From NCBI GenBank assembly GCA_030549775.1, contig CM060181.1, forward strand, positions 48,676,218 to 48,740,217: a stretch of 64,000 nucleotides of DNA. The letters run 5' to 3'. This document shows positions 10,820 to 22,684 of this stretch, piece by piece (the first letter of the stretch is position 1; each line of letters begins with the position of its first letter). Under the pieces are notes generated by a model that saw only the letters and a list, made by a program, of their open reading frames with translations, searched no databases and had not been told where the DNA came from. The translations under genes were made by a program, and so were the position numbers. Source of the stretch: Tamarix chinensis (lineage: Eukaryota; Streptophyta; Magnoliopsida; Caryophyllales; Tamaricaceae).

Positions 10820-11849
10820 TAACGCATATGGGAAACAAAGTAGGCCAAGCTTGGATGTTTGTGGTTTTAGGGTTGTTACCACTAAATTAAGCAAAGAGAA
10901 GGAGATGAGAAAAAAAAAAAGAAATATGATCGAGAAACACCTCCTATGGTCATATACTTACAATTGCCATTCAAGGTATTTAACACTTGCAATATAGAAT
11001 ATAATATTTAAGGAAAAATTCAATCAAACTCTTCACTCAAGTTTTAAATCCATTCTTATTCTTTGAGAGAAAATGGTAGCCAAATCAATTATGTTCATCC
11101 AAATGTATGAGCTCAACACTATATAGAAGAGTATTAGGTCTTATTTAGTCACATTAAAAATCAACCAAAAATGCAAGGATTGATTTGGTTAACTAATAAA
11201 TCAAGTAGTTTTCAAGGAAAATAACTTTAACTTGTTTAATTAAACCAAAAGAAAATAGATATGATGGATAAAAGAAGCTGATTATGATGGTTTTTTTCTA
11301 ACACAATTCTAACATGCTAGACCATGCTCTGCTATTGACTTGGGATTTTTTATACAAGTTAATAAGTATTTTTATAGGCTTAAAACATCATAAAAAAGTA
11401 AAATAAAATGTTAAAGAAAGTAAAAGAAAAGAAAGAAGAAAAAATACTCTATTTTAGACCAAAGAGTACAATTATGATTTATGAGTTTACTTTTCTTATA
11501 AAATCATAATAAAGCTTACTGTTTATTCCATAATCATAGTTGCTCGGTACTTGTTGTCCCACTGACATTTCCTTTTATTTTTGTGCTAAAATGATCTTAA
11601 AAGGTGAGCTAGAACATTAGAAACTACTATACTTCGTCGTTGACCTTGTTGTTACTTGCAACTCCACCACTACTATCTTCCAGCTTCTTGGCTAAAAGTG
11701 AGCTAGTATTTGGGCCAATTTATAAGCCACCAAAAGTTGACAAAAAAATGTGGTTAGTGTAACACCCCTAAAATTCACTACTGAAAAATTTCGTTTTATT
11801 AAAAGATTTAGCTGAAGCAAAATAACAAGACTTGTGAATTCTGGGGATA

Positions 11850-11912
11850 TTACCGCTACACTTAATACCATACAGGTTCATTGATACCGCTCTAGCACCA
11901 AGTGCTAAGGCT
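11850..11912 (+). promoter_or_regulatory. GL 5' dyad block (GL-B copy)
   Basis: TACCGCTACACTTAATACC ... CACCAAGTGCTAAGG. The same two half-blocks stand about 90 bp from the start of GL-A, C, D and E. The first half (CACTTAGTACC) and second half (AGTGCTAAG) are conserved while the bases between vary. The function is unknown; a binding site or hairpin element is possible. Confidence 0.5.
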
Positions 11913-12344
11913 ATAAAATAAAATACCAATTGCTAGAAATTCAAACCATATTAAAAATCAATGTAGCACAATAAATCATTTACAAGAATGAAATCCACCA
12001 ATGGTGGTTACAAGATCAAAGAATACATTTAAATTAGGGAGTAAGATAGAAAGAGGGAAACCCTAAAAGTTTGGATAATTTCCTTATGCTTTTTTCCATT
12101 GCCTATGTGAGTAGCACCTGAAAATGGACCTGCAAGGGATATTGCCTATTGAATAGGCAAGGGCCCCACAAATGGAACCCTTTAGTACTATGGTACTGAG
12201 TAACCTATTAACACACACTTAAAAGTAGGCTCACAATGCAACACATGACATATATATAATGAGAATGCATACAACAAAATCACTTACTTAACAAGTTTAT
12301 CATATATTAATAAGTCATAATGTATAATCAATACCTCTGGGCCT

Positions 12345-12850
12345 TAAGCCATTAGTCCACCATTATTCAATCATCTTGGATTATATATTTCTATGTGAGT
12401 GCGAGACCTCACTATTATAGCTAGCGGATCAGAATACATACAGGGCAAAATGCTCCTGATCACTATTATTGTCGGTGGATCGATCTCCAAGGCAGAACTC
12501 TCTTGAACACTATTATTAGTTGGTGGACCAGTCTGACCCCGACTCTCATGGTATTCTACTATAAATGACTAGTATTTTACCATAATTTATTCACATCCAT
12601 AATTGGGTTTATTGAGCTCGAGACCCCCACTATTATAGCTGGTGGATCAGAATACATATATACATCATCTAGGGCAACACACTCTTAGGCCACAATTATA
12701 TCCGGTGGACTAGTACTTATAAACATCATCTAGGACAAAATGCTCTTAGGCTACTATTATATTCAGTGGACCGGTACTCATAATTATCTTCCAAGACAAC
12801 ATGCTTCTGGCCACTATTATAACCAGTGGATCAATACTCAATATCATAAT
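12345..12850 (+). repeat. CCAC-TATAATA-GTGG palindrome array (GL-B)
   Basis: About six loose repeats of 60-110 bp, each with a CCACTATTATAGC-GGTGGA core alternating with an AGGGCAAAATGCTC phrase. The core is a short palindrome (CCAC arm, TATAATA centre, GTGG arm). The same array occurs in the other GL copies. Confidence 0.65.
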
Positions 12851-13579
12851 TCAACTAGGCTTGACTCATTAATCTTTCACTTTCATGATTAGTGTTTTTT
12901 CCTTTTTTAATCAGCACAACAATTTTATTTATTTACCTCAGATGGGAGATCAAGATCTAGGGACACAAAGGTACACTGGTCGTACTGGTGCATACAAGCA
13001 ACTGAGTACCCTTAAACCATCAACCCAGGGATACAAAGGTACCCTGGTCATACTGGTGCATAAAGCTACTCAGCATCCTATTGACAAGGACACCTAATCC
13101 AAAAGTATACATACCCCCTAAATAGGTCCGTAGAGTTAGATAGAGTAAGATATAGGGCATAGCTGGGGTACAAAGTCACACCAGCAAATACTAGAATAAT
13201 CGTGGGCTAAACCACATCTTTAGGGTAGCAATTCCTAAAGAGCCACCATTCTCGATCTCAAGGTCTTTCACTTCAAGTATTAGTGTCTTAATTAAGGTGA
13301 TCACGAAAAGTACAACAATCAGATACTTACTCACTTTCAATCATTTTGATATCATTAGGTATTTCTTATTCATATTGTTATCCAAGATAACATAGAGGAA
13401 TCATAAGGCCATCATAATCTCATCCAATTATGATTCAGGATTCGTTCTTGTAATACTTACTAATTGCCAAATACCATTATCTTACTATTCAGTGTTACTT
13501 GAGTCTTATTACAAAACTCCATTATTCCCTCAACATATTAGGCACAAGTTACTAATTTACCCCTTGCTTGTATAATTAT

Positions 13580-14540
13580 TAAGTCATCCATTCTTTACTT
13601 GCTAATTTACCATATTATCCTTTATATTGCATAATTACCAAATTAACCCTTACTCGATTTAAGTTACCAAGTTATTTCCCACACTTATTGGGTCACCAAT
13701 CATCCTTCATAAGTGTTACACTTATCATATTCCCATTTCGTTGGTTAGATAACCAAATTTGCCCTTCTCCTTTGTTATAATTACCAAATTGCTCTTTTGT
13801 TGGTCTAATTACCAAATTGCCCTTCTTCATTATAATAATTACCAAATTACCCCATTCATTATCATAATTACCAAATTACCCTTCTCCATTATCATAATCA
13901 CCAAATTACCCTTTAATTGGTTAAATGACCAAATTACCCTTCTACATTATCATAATTACCAAATTACCCTTTAGTTGGTTAAATTACCAGATTGCCCATC
14001 TCTATCATTATAATTACTATATTGCCCTTTTTCATTATTATAATTACTATATTGCCCTTCTCCATTATTATAATTACCATTTTTCTCCTTTAGTTACAAA
14101 ATTACTATTTTATCATTTTACTTGTAAAATTACCATTTTACCCCTTTACTTCCAAAATTACTATAATATCCCTTTACTTACAATTTACCATTTGGCCATT
14201 CTCCTCCAAAATTACCATTTTACCCTTTTCTTCCAAAATTACCATAATACCCCTTTTTCTTACAATTTTTTTCCTTTTACTTACAAAATTACTATCTTGC
14301 CCCTTTACTTCCAAAATTACCATAATATCCTTTTACTTATAAAATTAACATTTTACCCTTCACTTAAAAAATTACTATTTTACCATAATACCCTTAACAT
14401 CCAAAATTACCATAATACCCTTTTACTTCAATTTACCACTTTTCCTTTCTCCTCTAAAATTACCATAATATCCTTTACTTATAAAATTACATTTTTGCCC
14501 TTTTTTTTCAAAATTATCATTTTAACCTTATTTACACCAC
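13580..14540 (+). repeat. 28-30-bp minisatellite in GL-B
   Basis: At least 22 diverged units built on ATTACCAAATTGCCCTTC / AATTACCATTTTACCCC. The repetition opens long but meaningless frames (13759-13974, 13925-14581) rich in Ile, Thr, Lys, Phe and Tyr. This array is not shared with GL-A, C, D or E and so is copy-specific. Confidence 0.85.
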
Positions 14541-15229
14541 ATTTATCAAATTATCACCACTACTTAAAATATAAATATTAATATTCTATTCTCATCATCC
14601 AATTCCACCGACTATTGTATTTCAACATAATACTCATTAACAACTACACATATTAGGCCACACTCTTACCCAAGCCATATTACTAAAATGCATTAGGGCT
14701 CACAATAATATTAACCATGCATTAATAGTCACATTAACATAATATAGTATGAATAAGTACTTAATATATTCTTGAATAACAATTCTCTTGCCTTAAGCAT
14801 TTCTTCCATACATGGCATATAAACTAGCATGCTTTCCTTTTTATTAATCAACACAAGAAACTACATATATTATATTAAATAACATATATCAAGCATAATA
14901 ACATATTAAAAACCCTAATGTGCGAACATACGTTTATCTATGTATTTAAGTGGGGTTTAACGATTACCTCAATCCTTTTAAAAATGGAACCTTACCGGTA
15001 TTCCAGTTAAAAGTTTAAGCTTTGATTTGTAAAACCAATACCCAAAAATAATATCCATACTTATCATATTAGAAATAAGAAAACCAAAGCATAAGACTTT
15101 ATAACATCTAATTAATGAAATAACTAACTTAAAATATTATTATACCTTAAAATTATCAACAAAAATTAAACCAAGTATGTAATAACTCATGATACTCATG
15201 CATCATAAGCTGCATGCAAAACAAGAGGG

Positions 15230-16500
15230 ATAAGGGGCTAGAAATGGTATGAAAAGGAGGAGGAAGTGATATTTTTGGGTTAGGGTTTTGGGGCTATGAA
15301 AGAAGGTAGATGGATGGGGATTTAGGGCAAGGGAAGGGTTCAAGGGTGAAGAGGGGTGTAGGTGGTGGTTGGGGATAGGTTGTTGGTAGCTAAGGGCGGC
15401 GGAGGCGGTGGCGGCGAAGCTACGAAATGAGCTACAGGAGTGGACAAGGCTAAGAAGGAAGGAAAAAGGAAGGGAAAATGAAGGGGTGAGGGGTTTGTTT
15501 AGGAAAAAGAAGGTGTGGGGGTGGTAGAGGAGGTTGTAGGGAGTGGCTTGGTGGCTCGGTGGCTTGGGTGGGGGCAGAGGCGGTGGGACGGTGGTGGAAG
15601 GGGGGGTTATAGGGAGGCTGCCGAGAAGGGAGAAAAAGAAGAGGGGGAAGAAGGAACTATATGGGCTCAAGGGGGTATTGTGGTGGTGTAGGTTGGTAGT
15701 AGAGGTGGTAGGAGGCACTGTAGGCGGTTGGTGTGGCAAAAGAAGTGGTGTAGGGGGCGAGGGTGCACAAAATAGGGATGGAAATGGAAGGAGAAGAAAA
15801 GGAGAGAAAGGAGGTTGGGGAAGGTATAGAGCTCAAAAACTGGGGCAGGAAAGGGGTTGAAGAGGAGAAGAAAAAGAAGAGGGAGAATAGGGGGAAGGTG
15901 GCTGGTCGATGGCCGTGTATAAGGTGGCAGGGAGGTGGTAGGTTGGCAGGGAGAGGGAAGGGAAGGAGAAGAAAGGGAGGCCATGCATGATGGGGGTGCA
16001 TGGCTGGTTTAGTCCAAAATGGTGAAAAAGAAATTGGGAGAGAAAGAGGGAGGGTTGTAGTGGTGGCAAGTGGTTGTAGACGGCGATGACTAGGTGTGGC
16101 ATTCGGGGTGGCAGACTTGGGCAATGGAGACAGGTTGGGGGTGTTGGTTGGGGCATAGAAGAAGGAAAAAAGAAAGGGGGCTGAGTAGGCCAGTCGGGGA
16201 AAAAGAAGGGACTGAACCGACCTAGTTGCTGGGGGAAAAAGGAAAAGAAAAGAAGGGGGTTTGGGTCGGGCAACACATGCAGAAGAAAGGAGGAAAGAAA
16301 GGGAGAGGGAGCTGAGACAAGGGAAAGAAGGGGGAGGAGGGAAGAAAGAGAGAGATAGGCTAGCTGCCCAATGCGCAGGGGGTAGGCCATGGCCTAGCGG
16401 CCCGAAGGAAGAAAAAGGAAAAAGAAAGAAAGGAGAAAAGGGAGAAAGAAAAGGAAAGAGGGGAAAAAGAAAAGGAAAAATAGGGAAAGAAAATAGATAA
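15230..16500 (+). other. GA-rich domain of GL-B
   Basis: Strongly purine-rich on the element-sense strand, with GGTGG and GAAGAAAAG runs. Long antisense frames rich in Pro, Ser, Thr and Leu (15203-15739, 15657-16124, 15833-16390) overlap in several frames and start at no consistent place, so I read them as composition artefacts. A degenerate TATA (ACTATATGGGCTC, about 15656-15670) lies where GL-C and GL-D have TATTTATAGG. Confidence 0.65.
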
Positions 16501-16918
16501 AATAATTTATGGAAAAATAGGATGTTATATTTTGGAAAATAATTTATTTAATAATTTAATTTAATATATTGGTTTAAAAAGATAATTTTAGTAAAACATT
16601 AGTTTGGAAAATTATTTAAATAAAAATAGGATGATAAAATAACAAAATATTTATTTTAAATTTATTAAATTTTCCTATCCAAATTTATATACTCAAAAAT
16701 CCATAAAATAATTAAGTTAAATAAATTTAAAAGCTAATTTATCTCAAATAAAAGCTATTTATTAAATTATAGGTATTCTAAAATTTTGGAGAATTATAGT
16801 TTAATGGGCCTTGCATGGCTTGAAATTTTATTAAATTAATTAGTCCAAATGAGAAGATTTTTGTTTCCTCTAAACATAGAAAAAGTGAATAATTAAACTA
16901 ATAAATGTTCCTGCATCA

Positions 16919-17447
16919 ACTTCTTTTCTTGAGCTCTTGAAAGAGATGGTTTTAGAGATTAATTTGCTTCCTTCTTAGACTTATGAGGCTAAGAATACTT
17001 TTATTGCCCTATGGTTTTAAATTATGAAAAGATTCGTGCTTATATTAACGATTGCATTTTGTATCGTATGTAATATGTAGATGGTTGTCCTTAGTGTTGA
17101 ATGCCGTGTTACAAGATACATAATTCTCATAATAAGGTTTTGTGATACTTTCTGATTATACCACAATTTTGAAACATGTTTCTTAATAAGGAAAATACAG
17201 AGAGCCTTATATGGCATGTGAAAGAAAATATTTTTTATGACAAGCTTTACTATTCGATATATTTTCGTTAGTTAAAGATGATCAATTATGTCTATCTTGG
17301 TTTTTGTATTAAAGATATAAATATGTGACTTGCACTTTATTCAGACATAATGAATCCTTTTAATGGAAATACTAAATACAATTTATGTCCTTCTATTTTG
17401 GTAATCTATAATCTTCCTATTATTCAAACACAATGTCCTATTATTCA
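16919..17447 (+). pseudogene. CACTA TNP2 transposase, middle piece
   Basis: Resumes after insert X with SFLELLKEM, then TYEAKN, a region matching the ILYR...CP zinc-binding part, LIWHVKEN, and LYSDIMNPFNGNTKYN followed by SILVIYNLP. In TNP2 proteins the Asp before (G)MNPF is thought to be a catalytic residue; here the Asp codon (17344-17346) is kept but the next Gly is Ile. The piece ends at ATTCA (17443-17447), the target duplication of GL-A, and continues at 22823 as HAHPLCMKRK. Several stops show that it is dead. Confidence 0.75.
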
Positions 17448-17859
17448 TGAAATGCCCCAAAAATTCTAACTTTAAAAATTATAATTAAATAAGATTTTAA
17501 TAGGAAAATTATTTAAATAAATTATTTTTATTAAAATTAAATAAAATTAATTAGGAAAATTCAAGAAGAAATTTATAAGTATTTTAATTAGGAGAGATTT
17601 AGGTATTTTAGCTAATTATTGATTTTATTTTGGAAATTAAATAAATAAACTATTTTATTTAAAATAAGGAGGATAAAATAGTTACAAATTAATATTAATT
17701 TTATAAATAATTTAATTAAAGAAAATTAGGGTGTTTTGCTAATGAAAATGAAATTTCTGAAAAATCTTTTAAAATCCTAATTTAACCTGAAAGGGATTTA
17801 AATATTATTATTTTTAAGTATCCCAAATATCCTAATTAATTTAATTAACCCAACTCTCC

Positions 17860-19140
17860 TATTTTTCTTTTTCCCTTTTCCCTTTTTCCTTTTCTTTTTC
17901 TCCCCGACCTGGGCTAGCCCAGTGGCCCAAGCCTTCTCCCCTTTCCTTCCTACGGCCCGTCTCTATTTCTCTTCTTTTCTTTCTTCTTCAGCGCGGGTCG
18001 TTTCCTTCCCGCGGCCTAGACTTTCTTCTTTTAACGCCGCTCTACGTTTTCTTCCCCCTAAACGCTGCGTTTTGTCTTCTTTTCATTACTTCCGCCTTTC
18101 AGTTCATCTTTCTTTCCTTTCTTTTTCCTCCTAACCACCCGATCTAGCCTTTTCTTTCTTCTTCCTCCTCCTTCCTCCCCCCCCCCCCCCCCCCCGCGTC
18201 GTCGACAACTTGCCATTTTCGTTGACCTGCACCGCCGAAAATGACGCTGCCGATCTCACCATTTGACCGACCATTTTCCCTCTATTTTTCTTGTTGATCC
18301 ATCAACCCCGTCGCCCAAAAACTTTCTCCCCTATTCTCAAGCAATATTCCCTCTTCCCTAGCCTACGCAATCCCTACCCCGAAATTTGTTGCCACCGGCT
18401 AACCATTGCCACAAGTGACCCTAACCCTACCTGCCTTACCCCGTATCCGACCAATAGAACCCCAACCTCCCTTCCTTTCTCTATAAATACGCCCATAATC
18501 TACCCTATATCGAGTTTTGATCCCCTACCTAGAAAACCTCCTTTGTGCATTGCCTCCATTTCAGATCCAGCTTCACCGTCGTTGGCCAACCATGCCACCA
18601 ACTCCACCCACCTAAGCCTTCCTTACACAACCATCTAGCTAACCAAACCACCCATCCCCCTTTGATTCTTCCTGCACAAGCCACCCTAGCTATGCGAAGT
18701 AGCCTTCCCAACCTACCCTTCCTTTCATCTCTTTCGCCCCTCGAACCACCATTAGCCACCTCTTCCGCCACTTCTCCCACTCTTTTTACCTCCCAAATTA
18801 TTCTACAGACCCTCCTCTACCTTCCCCTACCTTTCTTTTCCTATTCCTTCCTCTCCTCCTCTCTTTCTCCCCTTCTTCTCCATTCGACCACCACCACCGC
18901 TGTCGTGCGCTGCTACCATTGGCTGCGCCACCACACTTATTCAACTCCTCTCCCTTTAGGCACTCTTAAACACCCCAACCCTCACCATCATTCTTCCTAT
19001 CTTTTTCCCAGCATTCAACTTTCTCCTTTTCTTCTCTTTTTCCGGCGACCGGTGCTGCCTCCATGCACCACCGCCGGTGCTGCCTCCGTGCACCACCGCC
19101 GGTGCCGCCTGTCACCACCAACCTATGGTTGAACCCTAGA
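17860..19140 (-). other. GA-rich domain of GL-A (CT-rich on plus)
   Basis: A pyrimidine-rich plus strand with a 19-base C run (18177-18195). It corresponds to the GA-rich domains of GL-B to GL-E. Open frames at 17922-18134, 18291-18638 and 18545-19132 are Ser/Pro/Leu-rich with no recognised domain and lie antisense to the element; I do not call them genes. The high GC content contrasts sharply with the AT-rich tail. Confidence 0.65.
18481..18489 (-). promoter_or_regulatory. Candidate TATA box of GL-A
   Basis: TATTTATAG on the minus strand, about 1.04 kb before the element's 3' end. The same word stands at 46494 in GL-D and 49088 in GL-C, 0.85-0.87 kb before their ends, always within the GA-rich domain. 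Confidence 0.45.
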
Positions 19141-19200
19141 CCCTCTCAACCCGTTTCCATATTTTTACACCCTTTATTTTATTTTATTTCATTTATTTGA

Positions 19201-19210
19201 AATATATTAC

Positions 19211-19243
<33 letters not shown>

Positions 19244-19453
19244 TTTTATTATTATTTCTATTGAGGGTCGAAGCCCTATTATATTTTTTCTAATTTGATT
19301 TTATTATCATTATTATTATTGTCGCTATTATCTTTATTATTAATACTCATATGTTGCTATTACTACTATTATTATTACTATTTTAAAATTATTATTATTA
19401 TTATTATTATTATTCCAGTATTATTATTACAAATATTTTACTAATAGTGTTGC

Positions 19454-19493
<40 letters not shown>

Positions 19494-19601
19494 TTCATAT
19501 GTTGCTATTACTACTATTATTATTACTATTTTAAAATTATTATTATTATTATTATTATTATTCTAGTATTATTATTACAAATATTTTACTAATAGTGTTG
19601 C

Positions 19602-19669
<68 letters not shown>

Positions 19670-20190
19670 TCTATAGGGATGAAACCCTATTGTGCCTACT
19701 TTGAATTGTTCTAGTGGTATTATAAATATCAAGTCTTACTATCATTAATATTATCATTATTTTTATCATTAGCATTCATTCTTCTTATTAGTGTTATTTT
19801 TTTATTTAATAAGTTTATTATTTTTCAATGTGGGGTAGAAACCCTACTTTATTTTATCTTCAAAATATTATCCTTACTATTATTATTTATTATGATTATT
19901 ATCATTTTTGCAATATTATTATGGTTTTGTCATCATTATTATTATTAATATTTCATTATTATTATTATTATTACTTAATATTATTATTAAAGTTACTAAT
20001 ATTACTATTGGTATTATTTTGGTAAAGGGGTCGAATCCCTTATTTCACTTTATTTTTTAATAATGCCATTTATTATTATTGTTACTATTATTATTATTCT
20101 TATTAATATTATCATTGATATTATTTTTAGTATTTTTGCTATTATTATTTTAGTATTTTATCAAAATCCTAGTCTTAGAATAAGTTAGTA
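19201..20190. repeat. (TTA)n field of GL-A
   Basis: Long imperfect TTA/ATT runs, the longest at about 19600-19670, with islands reading GTCGAA-CCCTA between them. Matching (TAA)n fields lie in GL-C, D and E just before the GA-rich domain in element sense. Confidence 0.85.
19348..19640. repeat. 148-bp tandem duplication inside the TTA field
   Basis: CATATGTTGCTATTACTAC starts at 19348 and again at 19496. The non-TTA segments (for example CAAATATTTTACTAATAGTG) are identical between the copies, so the duplication is recent compared with the element. Confidence 0.8.
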
Positions 20191-20689
20191 AATAATAGTA
20201 TTTTTGCTAGGAGGGAATCTAATTTTAGCTTTTTCTTCACATAGGTGAGACCAGTGAAAGCCCTAAGGAGGCGTAGAAGCATGCTCCAAAACTGGTGTCA
20301 TTTTAAGTAAGGGTGTTAGTAAGGCCTATTGCATGTTGATGTGCATTATATGCTTTGTATTTTATGCATCCTATGTCTATCATTATAACCATTTCGTATA
20401 TATGTGGCAAGACATGGAGTTGAAGCATGTTGTTGTGTTGTTATATGGCATGTGTATTATGTATATGTGATGAAATATTATGGTATGTGATGATTGGTTT
20501 GTGACCCTTTGGACATGCATGTGAGGATGTATAAAAGTGGTATTGTGTGGGGAAAAGGTTGAAAATGGAAAGTGGGAGATGTGTTGACCAAATGGGAGTA
20601 AGTTGACTATGGGGGAAAGAAGTTGACCAAGGGATGTGAGTTGACCTACGTATTTCTAATGATCCATGAGTGGAAGAATAAAATGGGAA

Positions 20690-21090
20690 ATTTAGGGTTT
20701 CGTATGGAAAAATCTAATTTATGGTGTTATATGGGAGAATCTAATCTATGGTGTTATATGGGAGAGTCTAATTTATGGTTTTGTACAGGAGAATCTAATT
20801 TATGGATTTGCATAATTTTGTGTGGGAGAATTTAATTTATGGTTTTGTATGGAGAATCTAATCTATGGTGTAACATGGGAGAATATAATATATGGTGTAA
20901 CATAGGAGAATCTAATCTATGGTTTTTATGGATTTAATTTAGGGTTTTGTATGGAGAAACCTTGGGTTTTGTGTGAATTGAATTTAGGGTTTTGTATCAA
21001 GGAACATTGGGTTTTGTATGAAAGAATTTAGGGTTTTACATGGATGGATCTAGGGTTTGTATGGTTGAATCTAGGGTTTCATGTGGGATT
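20690..21090. repeat. ~27-bp minisatellite in GL-A
   Basis: About ten units of GGGAGAATCTAATTTATGG-TTTTGTAT wording, passing into TTTAGGGTTTTGTATGG variants. Different from the minisatellites of GL-B and GL-E. The 70-aa frame at 20623-20835 simply reads through it (repeated GESNLW). Confidence 0.8.
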
Positions 21091-21734
21091 TTTGGGTTTC
21101 ACTTGAAAATTTTGAATAGTTGCATGGGATGTATAAAGTCTGCATGGGAGTGAAATTTACATATGAAAAGTTGATTTGGGATGTAAGGAAGGTAATGTGC
21201 GTGCTGTTTGGGTTTTTGAACACTTTGGATGAAAAATAGTATGTGGAGTGATACAAGGTTACATAGGAGATCAAGCTAGGGTTTGTATGGACAACTAGGG
21301 TTTGTTGTGGCTGCTTAGAGTTTTTGTGGTATCATGTGTATTTGGTGATGAGTGTGTAATTATGAGGGTAGATTTTATGATTTGTGATGTGTGGAGTGTT
21401 AAAACGATTTGGGTTGTGAGAAGTTGAGTAAGAGGGGCCATTGAGGTCTAAATTAGGGTTTTTGGATAAAACCCTAGAATGAGATGTGAAGTGGACTTGG
21501 CAGTGTAAAGTAGTGGGCTTTGAAAATATACTTAAGAGTTGGATTTTTAGTGTGATATAGAATATGGTAGAAAGGATGTCGGGGCAAGTTAGAGGTACAT
21601 GATTCTGATGATGTGGAAAGAGTCCGTTGGAGGATAAGTGCAAAGGGAGTGATTCATGTATGTCTAGGGTGAAAGCTTCTAAATAAGATACTTAGACATT
21701 AATCATTTAAAGTGGAAAATTGTTGAGCCAGGCC

Positions 21735-22090
21735 AAGATTGGTCCACCAACGAATAATAGTGGTTAGGGCATGATGTCTTATGTGTAACCGGTCCACCGA
21801 TAACTATAGTAGTCAGGCTTAGTACTTGTGCGTTTATGATCCACCGGCTATAATAGTTGGGGATTCCATGCTCAAAAAAACCGAACATATTTATGCCAAG
21901 ATATGGGAAAGACACTAAGTACTTACAATGGAACACCGTGCGAGAAAGGGCCAGACCAGTCCACCGACGAATAATAGTGGTTAAGAGCTTTATGCCCTGT
22001 GCGTTTCCAGTCCACCAGCTATAATAGTAGTCAGGAGTTTTATGCCCTGTGTATTTTCGGTCCACCGACTATAATAGTGGGGTTCCCATA
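21735..22090 (-). repeat. CCAC-TATAATA-GTGG palindrome array (GL-A)
   Basis: Five units on this strand reading GGTCCACCGACGAATAATAGTGGT or TCCACCGGCTATAATAGT-like, alternating with GAGTTTTATGCCCTGTG phrases. The spacing is 45-100 bp. It is the inverse of the arrays in GL-B and GL-D, as the element orientation predicts. Confidence 0.7.
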
Positions 22091-22684
22091 CTCGCATGGA
22101 TTTGATAAAAGCATAGTGTGAAATGAGTTTTGATCAGAGATTAATTAAATAATTAATTCGAACAATAAATGGGCCTATATATATCTACCCAAATGATTGT
22201 TTGATATTATGATATCATGATGATCTTTATGTTTTTTTATTCTTATGCATGGTTTATGTGATTTTATGCGTTGGCCTTAGTGCTCAGTTACCTTACTCAA
22301 TACATAGTGCACTGATCACCCTTTATATGAGTGTTGCTTATTCCCACGAGTAGTAGGTTCTTCTGACTTTGTGCGGGTGGACGAGACATCCAGCGGGGCT
22401 GAGTGTTGAGCTTGTGGTTGGCTCAAAGTTCGAGAGTGTCATGGTTGTATTTACTCTTCTTGTTATTTTATCTTCTTCTGCTATTTCTTGTGTATCGAAT
22501 TTATCCTCTTATGATTTATTACTCGATTGAGTATTTTAAATGAACCTTTTATTGGTTGTAAGCTTATTTCTCTTTTGAAAATGAATTATAATTCTTTATG
22601 CGTACTCTGATTTTGTTTTACAACCGTTTAATGCTTATTTGGAGTTTAGTTTGTCTTGATTTATAATTGATTGTTAATATTTTC

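Larger units (their letters stand above)
11758..16798 (+). mobile_element. GL-B: giant LTR-like element, ~5.0 kb
   Basis: Starts TGTAACACCCCTAAAATTC. It contains the 5' dyad block (11850-11912), the CCAC/GTGG palindrome array (12345-12850), a 28-30-bp minisatellite (13580-14540), a GA-rich domain (15230-16500) and an AT-rich tail ending AAAATTTTGGAGAATTATA, which aligns with the AATTTTTGGGGCATTTCA end of GL-A. The flanks GTTAG (11753-11757) and GTTTA (16799-16803) may be a decayed 5-bp duplication. It has no gag-pol; a solo LTR is the best reading. It lies in the opposite orientation to GL-A, which begins only 650 bp away. Confidence 0.7.
10820..16918 (-). mobile_element. X: LTR-like insertion in the TNP2 gene, carrying GL-B
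   Basis: The insert interrupts TNP2 between ACTTA (10815-10819) and ACTTC (16919-16923), a decayed 5-bp duplication; removing it restores the transposase reading frame. The right end is GCATCA, so the minus strand begins TGATGCAGGAACA, resembling the TGATGTAGGA start of the Gypsy-1/2 LTRs. The left end CGCATATGGGAAA resembles the inverted Gypsy-1 LTR end. Without GL-B it is about 1.05 kb, fitting a minus-strand solo LTR. No coding remains. The TG at the left end is lost, so family membership is an inference. Confidence 0.5.

Noticed and set aside
10779..10997. 72-codon frame as a separate gene
   Set aside because: Its first part is TNP2 wording and the rest is insert X; it spans the insertion junction.
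13759..14581. Open frames of 71 and 218 codons
   Set aside because: They only read through the 28-30-bp minisatellite; composition is monotonous and there is no domain.
15203..16390. Pro/Ser/Thr-rich frames of 105-185 codons on the minus strand, and Gly/Lys-rich frames on the plus strand
   Set aside because: Multiple overlapping frames on both strands of a GA-rich domain; starts and frames are not conserved between GL copies.
18291..19132. Frames of 115 and 195 codons in CT-rich DNA
   Set aside because: Counterpart of the GA-rich domain in the inverted copy GL-A; no recognisable motif.
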